Source of the DNA: Roseovarius sp. A-2
GTDB taxonomy: Bacteria; Pseudomonadota; Alphaproteobacteria; Rhodobacterales; Rhodobacteraceae
Direction: 5' to 3'
Length of the DNA stretch: 64,000 nt
NCBI RefSeq assembly: GCF_002072155.1
Contig: NZ_BDIY01000008.1
Coordinates: 1-64,000, forward strand
Numbering within the stretch: position 1 is the first letter of the stretch; the number at the start of each line of letters is the position of its first letter. The position numbers and the translations under genes were made by a program. Under the pieces are notes generated by a model that made no database searches, was not told where the DNA came from, and saw only the letters and a list, made by a program, of their open reading frames with translations. Below, piece after piece: positions 16,959-24,961 of this stretch.

Positions 16959-16983
16959 GGAACCAAACGCGGATTGGCGTGTT
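16959..16983 (+). promoter_or_regulatory. Near-consensus EcfG-type promoter for nepR-ecfG (GGAAC-N16-TGTT)
   Basis: GGAAC 16959-16963 and TGTT 16980-16983. It overlaps the oppositely directed phyR promoter almost completely. Confidence 0.55.
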
Positions 16984-16990
16984 AGGTTCC
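16966..16990 (-). promoter_or_regulatory. EcfG-type promoter for phyR (minus strand, N16)
   Basis: Minus-strand GGAAC (16990-16986), 16-base spacer, CGTT (16969-16966), 37 bases upstream of the phyR start. It is interleaved with the nepR promoter. Confidence 0.7.
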
Positions 16991-17041
16991 CGCCAGGGCG
17001 AAAAAAAACGCCCTCTCTAGCATGGCAGAAAAAGCGGCACG

Positions 17042-17227
17042 ATGACAAAAAAATGCAGGACCTCAAGATTGCAACAGCAGATCGACGACAATCTTCGGCG
17101 CGTCTATTCGGACACGGTGCAAGAACCGTTGCCGGACCGTTTCTCGCAATTGCTCGACAAATTGCGCGCGCAGGAGAGCGAAGAACCCCAGGATAATTCC
17201 GATCAATCGCCAAAGGATGACTCGTGA
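17042..17227 (+). CDS. nepR: NepR anti-sigma factor
   Basis: 61 residues. It has the NepR core (QQIDDNLRRVYSDTVQEPLPDRFSQLL split over two helices at about 12-42) that clamps EcfG, followed by a hydrophilic Asp/Glu/Ser tail. It acts in the cytoplasm, holding EcfG inactive until phosphorylated PhyR sequesters it. Its stop codon overlaps the ecfG GTG start (GTGA), so the two are translationally coupled. The start has only a weak ribosome site. Confidence 0.9.
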   Translation: MTKKCRTSRLQQQIDDNLRRVYSDTVQEPLPDRFSQLLDKLRAQESEEPQDNSDQSPKDDS

Positions 17228-17778
17228 CCTCCAGTTCCGATCCCAGAGACGAGCTGGTCGAGCATTTGCCAGCCATGCGCGCCTTCGCGATGAGCCTGAC
17301 GCATAATCCGGCAACGGCAGATGATCTCGTGCAGGACGCGGTGGTCAAGGCATGGGGCAATTTCGACAAGTTTCAGCCCGGCACCAATCTGCGCGCCTGG
17401 CTCTTCACGATCCTGCGCAACACGTATTATTCACTCTATCGCAAGCGCCGCCGCGAGGTCGAGGACCCCGACGGCACGATGGCCGGGCAGTTGTCGGAAA
17501 AACCCGCCCATGACGGGCATCTGGCGATGACCGATTTCCGGGCGGCGTTCGCCAAGCTCACCGACGAACAGCGCGAGGTGCTGGTGCTCGTGGGCGCCGA
17601 GGGCTTCTCGTATGAAGATGCTGCCGAGATGTGCGGCTGTGCCGTCGGCACGATCAAGAGCCGCACCAACCGCGCCCGCAAGCGTCTGGCCGAATTGATG
17701 CATCTGGACGACGAGGATGAGCTTGAGATGACCGACCCGGCCACGCTGGCCGTCGTACAAGGAAAGCCCGCAGCATGA
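17224..17778 (+). CDS. ecfG: EcfG-family RNA polymerase sigma factor
   Basis: 184 residues with sigma-70 region 2 (about 15-75: HNPATADDLVQDAVVKAW, then NLRAWLFTILRN) and region 4 (about 112-160: DEQREVLVLVGAEGFSYEDA, then GCAVGTIKSR). This is the general stress sigma factor recognising GGAAC-N16/17-CGTT promoters. GTG 17224 overlaps the nepR stop, and its own stop overlaps the kinase ATG (ATGA). About ten matching promoters lie within this window. Confidence 0.93.
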   Translation: MTSSSDPRDELVEHLPAMRAFAMSLTHNPATADDLVQDAVVKAWGNFDKFQPGTNLRAWLFTILRNTYYSLYRKRRREVEDPDGTMAGQLSEKPAHDGHLAMTDFRAAFAKLTDEQREVLVLVGAEGFSYEDAAEMCGCAVGTIKSRTNRARKRLAELMHLDDEDELEMTDPATLAVVQGKPAA

Positions 17779-19526
17779 ACACGCGCCCGGTGCTACCCCG
17801 GCGCGCGCTCAAACCCCGCCTTGCCACACGCCTGATCCTCGTTCTCAGTATCGCCATTCTGCCGCTCGGGCTGATTTCGGTCTATCAGACGAACAAGGTC
17901 TTGCAGGAGCGTCAGTCGCTTTCCGAATCCGCGCTTCTGCAACGCACGCAGCAAGCGGTGGGCGAAAGCCGCGAGGTCATCCGTTCGGCGATCAGCTCCG
18001 CCAAGACATTGGCGGTGCAGCTCTCGGCGCTGCAATCCTCGAGTGACACCTGTAGCGCGGTGATGTCCGAGGTGGTGAAGCGCTCGGATAATTTTACCTT
18101 CGCAGGCTACCGCGACAATGCGCGCGGACTGATCTGCGCCTCAAGAGACGTGAGCGCCAATACCGACAGCCCGCTCGCCGCGCTGCCGGAAATCGACCAA
18201 CAGAGCGAGGCGGTACTGATGCGCCCGCTCGAATTCCTCGGCGGCATCGCCACGTTCAGCGTCACTGTGCCGGTCATTGACGAGGGCCGCTTTGTCGGCA
18301 CGGTTTGGATCGCGGTACCGGTTTCTGCCCTCAACGGGGCGCTTTCGCAGGCAGGCGAGAACGTCAATCTGGTGCTCTTCAAGACCGATGGCGACATCAT
18401 CGCCACCGAAGATTACAACGAGAACCGGCGCTCCGTACTACCTACCGAATACAGCCTTCAGGGTCTGGCGGCCTCCGGGCGGCAGACATTTCGTGGCCAG
18501 AGCCGCGAAGGCGAAACCCGCGATTTCGCGGTCGCGCCCATCGTCTCGGGGCAGGTCTTTGTCCTCGGCAGCTGGATGCCGCAGGGGCGCGGGATCCAGA
18601 TGCCGATCCTGGAACAGGCGCTGGCGCTCTATTTCCCCTTCGCGATGTGGGCGATCACCATCGGCGTGGCCTATGTCGGCGTGCACCGTCTGGTGATCCG
18701 CCACGTCCGGCGGCTGCGCTCGTGGATGCGGCTCTATGCCAGCGGTGGGTATGACGATCTTGGCGACGCGCGGCTCGATGATGCGCCAGAGGAGTTGGAG
18801 GTCATGGCCGACGCCTTTCGCGCGATGACGCGGCGCCTGTCGGAACAGGACCGCCGCCGCGAAGAGGATCTACAGGAAAAGACCGTGCTGCTGCGCGAGG
18901 TGCATCACCGGGTCAAGAACAACCTGCAACTGATTTCCAGCATGATGAACATGCAGATCCGTGCCACCGACAGCGCCGAGGCACAGCGCCTGTTGCGCCG
19001 GGTGCAGGACCGGGTGATGGCGCTCTCGGCGATTCACCGTTACCTCTATCTCGCGCCCAAACTGTCGCTCTTGCGCGCCGACAAGCTGCTCGAGGATATC
19101 ATCCAGCAACTTGTCATCGTTGGCACCCTCGCCGAAAGCGGACAGCGGATCAACGTAACGACCGAACTCGACCAGGTCGAGCTCAACCCTGATCAGTCGG
19201 TGCCGCTGTCTCTGCTGGCGACCGAGGCGGCGATGAACGCGGTCAAGTATTGCGGCGTCAGCGCGGATGGCGAGGCGTGGATCAACATCGCGCTGAAGGC
19301 GCAGGAAGATGGCATGCTGTGCCTGAGCATCGTCAATTCACGCGCGACCGAAGGTAGCGACACCTTGAGTGAAGAGATCGGCAGCACTGGGCTTGGCTCC
19401 AGCCTGATCAAATCCTTCGCCACCCAGATCAACGGTACGCTCGACACCCAGGACTTGCCGGAACGCTTCGAGCTGCACGTCGTCTTTCCGATCGCCTGGC
19501 ACGAAGACGTCGACGAGGACATCTGA
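17775..19526 (+). CDS. HisKA_2-type sensor histidine kinase of the general stress locus
   Basis: 583 residues: a membrane helix at about 15-35, an extracytoplasmic sensor region to about 285, a second helix (FPFAMWAITIGVAYVGVHRL), a HAMP-like linker, a HisKA_2 dimerisation/phospho-acceptor region (EVHHRVKNNLQL, His near 377) and a HATPase domain ending near 570. Kinases of this group phosphorylate or otherwise control PhyR. It is the last gene of nepR-ecfG-kinase and is coupled by an ATGA overlap. The signal sensed is unknown. Confidence 0.88.
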   Translation: MNTRPVLPRRALKPRLATRLILVLSIAILPLGLISVYQTNKVLQERQSLSESALLQRTQQAVGESREVIRSAISSAKTLAVQLSALQSSSDTCSAVMSEVVKRSDNFTFAGYRDNARGLICASRDVSANTDSPLAALPEIDQQSEAVLMRPLEFLGGIATFSVTVPVIDEGRFVGTVWIAVPVSALNGALSQAGENVNLVLFKTDGDIIATEDYNENRRSVLPTEYSLQGLAASGRQTFRGQSREGETRDFAVAPIVSGQVFVLGSWMPQGRGIQMPILEQALALYFPFAMWAITIGVAYVGVHRLVIRHVRRLRSWMRLYASGGYDDLGDARLDDAPEELEVMADAFRAMTRRLSEQDRRREEDLQEKTVLLREVHHRVKNNLQLISSMMNMQIRATDSAEAQRLLRRVQDRVMALSAIHRYLYLAPKLSLLRADKLLEDIIQQLVIVGTLAESGQRINVTTELDQVELNPDQSVPLSLLATEAAMNAVKYCGVSADGEAWINIALKAQEDGMLCLSIVNSRATEGSDTLSEEIGSTGLGSSLIKSFATQINGTLDTQDLPERFELHVVFPIAWHEDVDEDI

Positions 19527-19552
19527 GCATCTGAACTATCACGAATTTCCCG

Positions 19553-19578
19553 GGAACCATCTCGGTCCTTGGCGCGTT
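19553..19578 (+). promoter_or_regulatory. EcfG-type promoter (N17)
   Basis: GGAAC 19553-19557, 17-base spacer, CGTT 19575-19578. It is 30 bases upstream of the entericidin start. Confidence 0.7.
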
Positions 19579-19608
19579 CATCCATCAGTAATGACAGTGG
19601 AGGTCACC

Positions 19609-19749
19609 ATGATACGCGCACGCATTTCACTTCTTTCTCTCATCGCTTTCGCGTTCGTCAGCGCCTGCGAAACGATAGAAGGGGCCGGGCAAGATATCCA
19701 GAGCACCGGCGATGCGATTTCCGATACCGCCAGAGATGCCGATGATTAA
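19609..19749 (+). CDS. Entericidin A/B-type small lipoprotein
   Basis: 46 residues from ATG 19609 with a GGAGG ribosome site. A signal peptide ends in a lipobox (FVSAC), followed by the entericidin-like mature part (ETIEGAGQDIQSTGDAIS). Entericidins are small envelope lipoproteins of an antidote/toxin type in enterobacteria; in alphaproteobacteria they are common stress-induced envelope proteins of unclear role. It is a single-gene unit between an EcfG-type promoter and a terminator. Confidence 0.85.
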   Translation: MIRARISLLSLIAFAFVSACETIEGAGQDIQSTGDAISDTARDADD

Positions 19750-19760
19750 TAGTCCTGAGC

Positions 19761-19791
19761 GGCCCGCAGGGAAACCCCGCGGGCCCTTTTT
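19761..19791 (+). terminator. Intrinsic terminator
   Basis: GGCCCGC pairs with GCGGGCC around a GGG/CCC inner stem and an A-rich loop, followed by TTTTT. It ends the entericidin transcript. Confidence 0.75.
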
Positions 19792-19817
19792 CTGTTGCGC
19801 AACCAGGAGAACCGTAA

Positions 19818-20003
19818 ATGCCAGCCCGATCCGAAGCCCAGCAGAAAGCCGCCGGGGCCGCCCTCGCAGCCAAGCGCGGAGAGACCCGCGTTTCGGATCT
19901 GCAAGGAGCCTCGAAAGAGATGTACGAGACGATGACCGAGTCAGAGCTGGAGGACCTCGCTTCAACGTCGCATGACGATTTGCCCGAGCGCAAGGAAACC
20001 TGA
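19818..20003 (+). CDS. DUF3008 small protein
   Basis: 61 residues, hydrophilic, with the family's opening (PARSEAQQKAAGAALAAKRG) and S-LQGASKEMYETM-ESELEDLA core. DUF3008 proteins are small, of unknown function, and frequent in alphaproteobacterial stress regulons. It has an AGGAG ribosome site. No EcfG-type promoter was found directly in front of it; read-through of the preceding terminator or another promoter would be needed. Confidence 0.75.
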   Translation: MPARSEAQQKAAGAALAAKRGETRVSDLQGASKEMYETMTESELEDLASTSHDDLPERKET

Positions 20004-20010
20004 GCGCGGC

Positions 20011-20607
20011 TCAGAGCAGCGCGACAAGCCCGCCCGTCACCCCGGTCGCGAGCATCACGCCGATCAACACGAGTAACCCATCCCCCATGAACATGCCCGT
20101 TGCCATGATCGCGATGATTGCGCCCAGGATAGACGAGGTGAACGGAATCAATTCCAGCAGCGGCATCATTATCCCGAATATCAGGCAAATCGCCTGCGGC
20201 AACCGCGCCAGCGGCGGCGTCACAAGCCCATGCAGGCGCCGTCTGGTGAATGTATCGAGCCATCGCGCGGGCCGGGTGAACCACCGCATCGCCCCGCGCG
20301 CACGCTCGGTGCTTATGGTCGCGCGGCGCAGCCATCCCGGCAGCCACAGTCGGGGGCGTTCAAGGATCTGTTGCAGCGACACCGTCGCGATCAGCAATCC
20401 GCAAACGCTTGAAAGTCCGGGCACACCGCTCAGAGGAGAGACCAGCGCCAGCGATGGCACGATCAGGAGCGGCGTGTAGCTTGCCACTCCGAGTGCGTCG
20501 ATCACCTCGCCGACACTTGACACCTCGCCAACAAGCGCGTTGCGCGCCTGTTCGACCACATCACTTGCAGTGCGCGGTTCGGTAGGGGAACGCACATTAC
20601 TCTCCAT
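20011..20607 (-). CDS. ExoD-type exopolysaccharide synthesis membrane protein
   Basis: About 198 residues from ATG 20607, the first methionine after the promoter at 20633-20658; the ribosome site is weak. It has ExoD features: LGVASYTPLLIVPSLALVSP near residue 40, the PLSGVPGLSSVCGLLIATVS segment, and two C-terminal helices (FTSSILGAIIAIMATGMFMG and DGLLVLIGVMLATGVTGGLV). In rhizobia ExoD influences exopolysaccharide and alkali tolerance; the mechanism is unknown. It is preceded by a perfect EcfG-type promoter and converges with the DUF3008 gene. Confidence 0.78.
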   Translation of the reverse strand: MESNVRSPTEPRTASDVVEQARNALVGEVSSVGEVIDALGVASYTPLLIVPSLALVSPLSGVPGLSSVCGLLIATVSLQQILERPRLWLPGWLRRATISTERARGAMRWFTRPARWLDTFTRRRLHGLVTPPLARLPQAICLIFGIMMPLLELIPFTSSILGAIIAIMATGMFMGDGLLVLIGVMLATGVTGGLVALL

Positions 20608-20632
20608 TCCAGTCGTGAAAATCTGATAGGTC

Positions 20633-20658
20633 AACGCGGCACGGGGCACCTCGGTTCC
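20633..20658 (-). promoter_or_regulatory. EcfG-type promoter (minus strand, N17)
   Basis: Minus-strand GGAAC (20658-20654), 17-base spacer, CGTT (20636-20633), 25 bases upstream of the ExoD-like start. It is the right-hand end of the stress island. Confidence 0.68.
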
Positions 20659-20844
20659 CCGGCCTCCAAATAAGCTGCATGCTGCGGAACTGCGGCCGCA
20701 GGACATCGACGAGACCTGCGCGACGCGCCGCCCCTAACACCGACCGCTCGACAAATGACCGGGATGCGTTCCGCCCATTGCGGCCCCGGTTGAAACAGGC
20801 CCCCGGAACGTTTCTGAACCTCACCACCGGCGGCAGTCGGCGTG

Positions 20845-21642
20845 TCATTCGCCGGGGCGCAGGCCTCGTAGGATGCTTGTGCCAATAAAGGCGATGGCGG
20901 CGACGCAGACGATGGATGGACCGGCGGGCGTGTCGAACGCATAGGCCGATTGCAGGCCGATCACCGCCGCAGCCCCGCCGATCACCGCCGCCGCCATCGC
21001 CATCTGCTCGGGCGTGCGCGACAGGGGGCGGGCGGCAGCGGCGGGGATGATCAGCATGGCGGCGATCAACAGGACGCCCACGACCTTGATTGCCACCGCC
21101 ACGGTGATCGCCAGCGCCAGTGTCAGGATGAGCTGTTCGCGTCTCGGATCGATGCCGCCGGCATACGCAAGCTCTTCGCTGATGGTCGAGGTCAACAGTG
21201 CCGACCAGCGCCAGCCGATCAACCCGACGACCAGCGCCGCGCCGCCCCATATCACCGCCAGATCGCCACGCGACACCGCCAGGATATCGCCGAAGAGATA
21301 GGCCATGAGGTCGATGCGGATGCCCGACAGGAAGGACACCGCGACCAGCCCGAACGCGAGGGCAGAATGCGCCAAAACGCCCAGCAGCGTGTCCATCGCG
21401 TAACCGCGACCGGTCAGCAGCGTCACGCTCAGCGCCATGGCAAGCGCCACTGCCACCGCCCCGGCGAAGATGGATATCTGAAGCGCCAGCGACAGGGCCA
21501 CGCCCAGTATCGCGGCATGGGCGGTCGCATCGCCGAAATAGGCCATCCGCCGCCAGACCACGAAACTGCCCAGCGGGGCCGCCGCAAGGGCGACGCCAAC
21601 GCCTGCCAGTGCGGCACGGGTCATGAAATCATCGAGCATCAT
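20845..21642 (-). CDS. znuB: Zinc ABC transporter permease ZnuB
   Basis: 265 residues, about eight membrane helices, with the metal-type ABC permease motifs (RRMAYFGDATAHAAILGVAL near 30, and LKVVGVLLIAAMLIIPAAAA-like segment near 185). It forms the channel of the high-affinity zinc importer. It overlaps znuC by four bases and is the last gene of zur-znuC-znuB, opposite znuA. Confidence 0.92.
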   Translation of the reverse strand: MMLDDFMTRAALAGVGVALAAAPLGSFVVWRRMAYFGDATAHAAILGVALSLALQISIFAGAVAVALAMALSVTLLTGRGYAMDTLLGVLAHSALAFGLVAVSFLSGIRIDLMAYLFGDILAVSRGDLAVIWGGAALVVGLIGWRWSALLTSTISEELAYAGGIDPRREQLILTLALAITVAVAIKVVGVLLIAAMLIIPAAAARPLSRTPEQMAMAAAVIGGAAAVIGLQSAYAFDTPAGPSIVCVAAIAFIGTSILRGLRPGE

Positions 21643-22415
21643 TCGGCGGCCTCGGTCTCATTCTCGGATGGCGTGTGGGTGTGACCCTCGCCATGGGTGC
21701 AGGTGTCGTCATGGGCGTGGTCATGCTCGTGTCGGTAAAGCGCCAGCGCGCCGCCGGTGCCGGTGCCAAAAAGTGCGCGGTACTCCGGCGCGGCGGACAC
21801 GATCTCGGGGGTTCCTTCGCAACAGACATGTCCGTTGAGACAGACCACCCGGTCCGAGGCCGCCATCACCACATGCAACTCGTGGCTGATCATCAACACC
21901 GCGCATCCAGTTCTCCGGCGCACCTCTTCGACCTGAATATAGAAGGCCGCGGAGCCGGGCTGGTCCAGCCCTTGTGTCGCCTCGTCCAGCAACAGCAGGT
22001 CCGGCTCATTGATCAGCGCGCGCGCCAGCAGAACGCGCTGGAATTGACCGCCCGACAGGGCCGACATCTGCCGTTGCCCAAGGCCCGGCACGCCAGCTCG
22101 GTCCAGCGCCTGCGCGCAAACCGTGCGCGTGACACCCCCGGGCAGGCGCAGGAAGCGCTCCACCGTGATCGGCAGGGTCGGATCGATATGCAGTTTCTGG
22201 GGCACATAGCCGATGCGCAAACCGGGTTTGCGCCTGATCCGCCCGGACGCCGGGCGCACCGCGCCGATAAGCAAGCGCAGCAGCGTGGTCTTGCCGGATC
22301 CGTTGGGCCCGACGATGGTGACGATTTCGCCCGGCTCAACCGAAAGGGACACATCGTTCAACACCCGGTTCGCGCCAAAACCGGCGCTGATATTTTCGAC
22401 CGAAACAAGGCTCAT
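21639..22415 (-). CDS. znuC: Zinc ABC transporter ATP-binding protein ZnuC
   Basis: 258 residues with Walker A (GPNGSGKTT), the ABC signature (LSGGQFQR) and Walker B (LLLLDEAT). The C-terminus carries a histidine-rich tail (HEHDHAHDDTCTHGEGHTH), typical of zinc importers and likely a zinc-binding or buffering segment. It is coupled by four-base overlaps to both zur and znuB. Confidence 0.92.
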   Translation of the reverse strand: MSLVSVENISAGFGANRVLNDVSLSVEPGEIVTIVGPNGSGKTTLLRLLIGAVRPASGRIRRKPGLRIGYVPQKLHIDPTLPITVERFLRLPGGVTRTVCAQALDRAGVPGLGQRQMSALSGGQFQRVLLARALINEPDLLLLDEATQGLDQPGSAAFYIQVEEVRRRTGCAVLMISHELHVVMAASDRVVCLNGHVCCEGTPEIVSAAPEYRALFGTGTGGALALYRHEHDHAHDDTCTHGEGHTHTPSENETEAAE

Positions 22416-22930
22416 GCGTCAGCCTTGTCGGCGCAAGCGGGGCAGACGCCCTCTGCCTCGACCACTGTCCGTTCTATCGTGAAGCCCGTGGCACGCGCTG
22501 CGTCTCCGAGGGCCCCGCGCGCCGGGGATGATTGCGCTTCGGCCACGGACTGGCAACGCCGACAGATCATGAAGGCCGGCGAATGACTTGCCCCGGGATG
22601 AGCGCACGCGATGAACGCATTGAGGCGCTCGATCTTGTGCGCGAAGCCGTTTGCGACGAGAAATTCGAGCGCCCGGTAGGCTACGGGGGGTTGCGAGCCG
22701 AAACCCGCCTCGCGCAGCCGGTCGAGCATCTCGTAGGCGCCAAGCGCGCGATGCTCCTGCAAGAGGATTTCCAGCGCCTTGCGCCGAACCGGCGTGAAGC
22801 GCAGGCCCTCGGTCTGGCAATGTGCCTCGGCCGCCGCGACGGCGGCACTGATGCAACTGGCATGGTCATGTGCCTCGAACCCGATCGGATCGGTCGCTAC
22901 GTCCTTTCCCGGTCGAGCGGTACTTGTCAT
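22412..22930 (-). CDS. zur: Zinc uptake regulator Zur (Fur family)
   Basis: 172 residues with a winged helix (LRFTPVRRKALEILLQEHRA) and the Fur dimerisation domain, including two Cys pairs for structural zinc (CRRC and CPAC). When zinc-bound it represses the znu genes. It starts 56 bases from divergent znuA, so it autoregulates and controls both transcripts from the shared operator region. Confidence 0.92.
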   Translation of the reverse strand: MTSTARPGKDVATDPIGFEAHDHASCISAAVAAAEAHCQTEGLRFTPVRRKALEILLQEHRALGAYEMLDRLREAGFGSQPPVAYRALEFLVANGFAHKIERLNAFIACAHPGASHSPAFMICRRCQSVAEAQSSPARGALGDAARATGFTIERTVVEAEGVCPACADKADA

Positions 22931-22961
22931 GTTATCTCATTTCCTGTATCCGGAGCGTGAC

Positions 22962-22974
22962 GTTATACAATCAC
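22962..22974. promoter_or_regulatory. Candidate Zur operator
   Basis: GTTATACAATCAC matches 10 of 13 positions of a GTTATAATATAAC-type palindrome used by alphaproteobacterial Zur. It lies in the short zur/znuA intergenic region, right before the znuA start. A second GTTAT is at 22931. Confidence 0.45.
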
Positions 22975-22986
22975 ATGGAGTCAGAT

Positions 22987-23991
22987 ATGTCCAGAATGCT
23001 CGTGCCGCTGTCTGTTGCAACCGCGCTGCTTGGTGGCACGGCAATGGCGGATGTGCCACGCGTTGCCGCCGATATCGCGCCGGTGCATTCACTGGTTGCG
23101 CGCGTGATGCAGGGGGTGGGCACGCCCTCGCTGATCGTGGCGCCGGGGGCAAGCCCGCATGAGTATAGCCTGCGCCCGTCCGAGGCTGCCGCATTGCAGG
23201 AGGCGGATCTGGTGTTCTGGATCGGCCCCGATCTGACACCGTGGCTCGAGGATGCGACCGAAACGCTCGCCGGACATGCAACCGTCACGAAACTGCTCGA
23301 GGTCGAGGGCACGCTGGAATTGCCGTTCCGCGGAGGCGCGCTGTTCGAGACGCATGCGCATGGGGAAGAGGATCACGAGGGACACGACGATCATGACCAC
23401 GGCGAACATGAGGGACACGACGATCACGGGCACGACGATCACGGGCACGACGATCACGGGCACGAAGGCCACGACCATGGCGCGCATGATCCTCACGCCT
23501 GGCTCTCGCCCGACAACGGCGCGGTCTGGCTGAACACCATCGCGGCGCGGCTTTCCGCCGCCGACCCGGACAATGCGGGCAACTATTTTGCCAACGCCGC
23601 TGCGGGACGCGATGAGCTGGCCGCCTTGAGCACCGAGATAAATGGCATTCTAGATCCGGTGCGCGGGCGCAATTTCATCGTCTTTCACGACGCCTACCAG
23701 TATTTCGAACAGGCCTTCGACATCCCCGCGTCGGGTGCAGTATCCATGTCCGACGCGTCGGATCCCAGCCCCTCCCGAATCGCCGAGGTCCAGGCGCGCG
23801 TGCGGGAACAAGGTGTGACCTGCGTCCTGTCGGAACCTCAATTCAACCCCGGCATCGTCGCAGCGGTCATGGACGGTTCCGAGGCGCGCACCGGCGTGCT
23901 TGACCCGCTAGGGTCCAACCTCCAGCCCGGCCCGGACCTCTATGGAAAGGTGCTTCGCAATCTTGCTACGGCACTGGCGGGCTGTCTCTGA
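22987..23991 (+). CDS. znuA: Zinc-binding periplasmic protein ZnuA
   Basis: 334 residues from ATG 22987, chosen for GGAG six bases upstream. It has a signal peptide (MLVPLSVATALLGGTAMA), a zinc site histidine in PGASPHEYSL, a long His/Asp-rich loop (about 120-165) built partly from three exact 15-bp repeats, and the C-terminal lobe (FIVFHDAYQYFEQ, with conserved His). It captures zinc in the periplasm for ZnuBC. A remnant of an IS66-like element begins immediately after its stop codon. Confidence 0.93.
   Translation: MSRMLVPLSVATALLGGTAMADVPRVAADIAPVHSLVARVMQGVGTPSLIVAPGASPHEYSLRPSEAAALQEADLVFWIGPDLTPWLEDATETLAGHATVTKLLEVEGTLELPFRGGALFETHAHGEEDHEGHDDHDHGEHEGHDDHGHDDHGHDDHGHEGHDHGAHDPHAWLSPDNGAVWLNTIAARLSAADPDNAGNYFANAAAGRDELAALSTEINGILDPVRGRNFIVFHDAYQYFEQAFDIPASGAVSMSDASDPSPSRIAEVQARVREQGVTCVLSEPQFNPGIVAAVMDGSEARTGVLDPLGSNLQPGPDLYGKVLRNLATALAGCL
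23416..23460 (+). repeat. Three exact 15-bp tandem repeats in the znuA His-rich loop
   Basis: The unit CACGACGATCACGGG occurs three times in a row and encodes HDDHG each time. Degenerate copies flank it. The number of units may vary between strains by slippage. Confidence 0.9.
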
Positions 23992-24300
23992 TTTGTTGCG
24001 CTTGTTGATGTCCTTGAGACTGACCGTCTCGCGCATCAGCGCGGCGACAGCATCGTGGTGGCCCTCGGGGATGACCGAAGGGTCGATATCGGGCCGGGCC
24101 GACATGTCCCGAATATGCCCCGAACCGCCTGGAAACACATGCCAATTCACCCGCACGAGTCACTCCGCAGCAGCCGGTCTTCGCGCCTCCCGCGCGCGGA
24201 CCTTGCACCAATCCAGGCCCGCGAACAGGGCCTCGAACTGCGCCCGGTTCAGCGCCATCACACCGCTCCTGATCGCAGGCAGATAATCAGCCTTGCCCGA
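23992..24300 (-). mobile_element. IS66-type element remnant (TnpB end and TnpC beginning)
   Basis: On the minus strand a frame ending at 24160 reads ALNRAQFEALFAGLDW, then REARRPAAAE, resembling the TnpB C-terminus of IS66 elements. A following frame from ATG 24105 (MSARPDIDPSVIPEGHHDA, then RETVSLKDINKR) resembles the start of the IS66 TnpC transposase. It is cut off exactly at the znuA stop codon. Neither part is functional. The family call rests on short motifs only. Confidence 0.45.
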
Positions 24301-24496
24301 ACTGTCCGGGAATTACTGAAACGGCTGTCCGGCAGTTAGCGAGATGGTGCCGGTCGGTGCGGATGACATCGGCGCGCCTGACCTTTTCATTCCCAAAAGG
24401 GGAAAACACACCGTCTGATAGATCGTCACGAAGAGAACGAGCAGCACACGGCCGTTTTCGAAACCGTAGCGGAAGGCGGCGCGTCGGCAGGCCAAC

Positions 24497-24682
24497 CTCT
24501 TCGGCACTCGCAAACGCGACGAACACTATGAAATCATCGAAGCCTGTAGCTGGGGGCCCTATCTGGAACTGTTCGGGCGCGGTCGGCGCGAAAACTGAAC
24601 GGTCTGGGGCAATCAGGCCGATGCCGATTACAAACCGACCTGGAAGACCTACGGGTACAATTCCGGCATGGCGGCCGAATAG
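24497..24682 (+). pseudogene. MT-A70-type DNA methyltransferase C-terminal remnant with internal stop
   Basis: The frame from 24497 reads LFGTRKRDEHYEIIEACSW, GPYLELFGRGRREN, a TGA stop at 24596-24598, then TVWGNQADADYKPTWKTY to TAG at 24680. This matches the C-terminal part of MT-A70-family adenine methyltransferases of phages and genomic islands, where the stop position is a tryptophan (TGG changed to TGA). The catalytic DPPW half is missing. It is a clear remnant of acquired DNA. Confidence 0.6.
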
Positions 24683-24961
24683 CGCTGCGCGAACTGCTGT
24701 AGGACAGCTCAAAAGGGCTTTTCGCGACTCGTCGCGCCCAGCCGGAGCCGATCAGTCCCGCCGCGCTCCACGAGACATATCGGCTATTCAGCTACCGCGG
24801 CGCGGCGACCTCCCCCGCACCGTCAGTGATGGGCAAGCTGCTTTACCGGCTCGTTGCCGGGCACATGGCGGCCCGCAGTCCCGTGCGCGCCACAGGGATC
24901 ACGCCGGATTGCGTGACCGAGGGGTGAGGGCCCCCAAGAGGTGCCCTCACTCTATGGTCGC
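24683..24961. other. Unassigned remnant-like region
   Basis: An open plus-strand frame up to a TGA near 24927 (containing LHETYRLFSYRGAAT and MGKLLYRLVAGHMAAR) has no start or ribosome site and no family I recognise. Given the remnants just upstream, it is probably another fragment of acquired DNA. Confidence 0.3.

Noticed and set aside
23416..23460. Tandem repeats as a CRISPR-like array.
   Set aside because: They are 15-bp units without spacers, inside znuA, and encode its His/Asp-rich loop.
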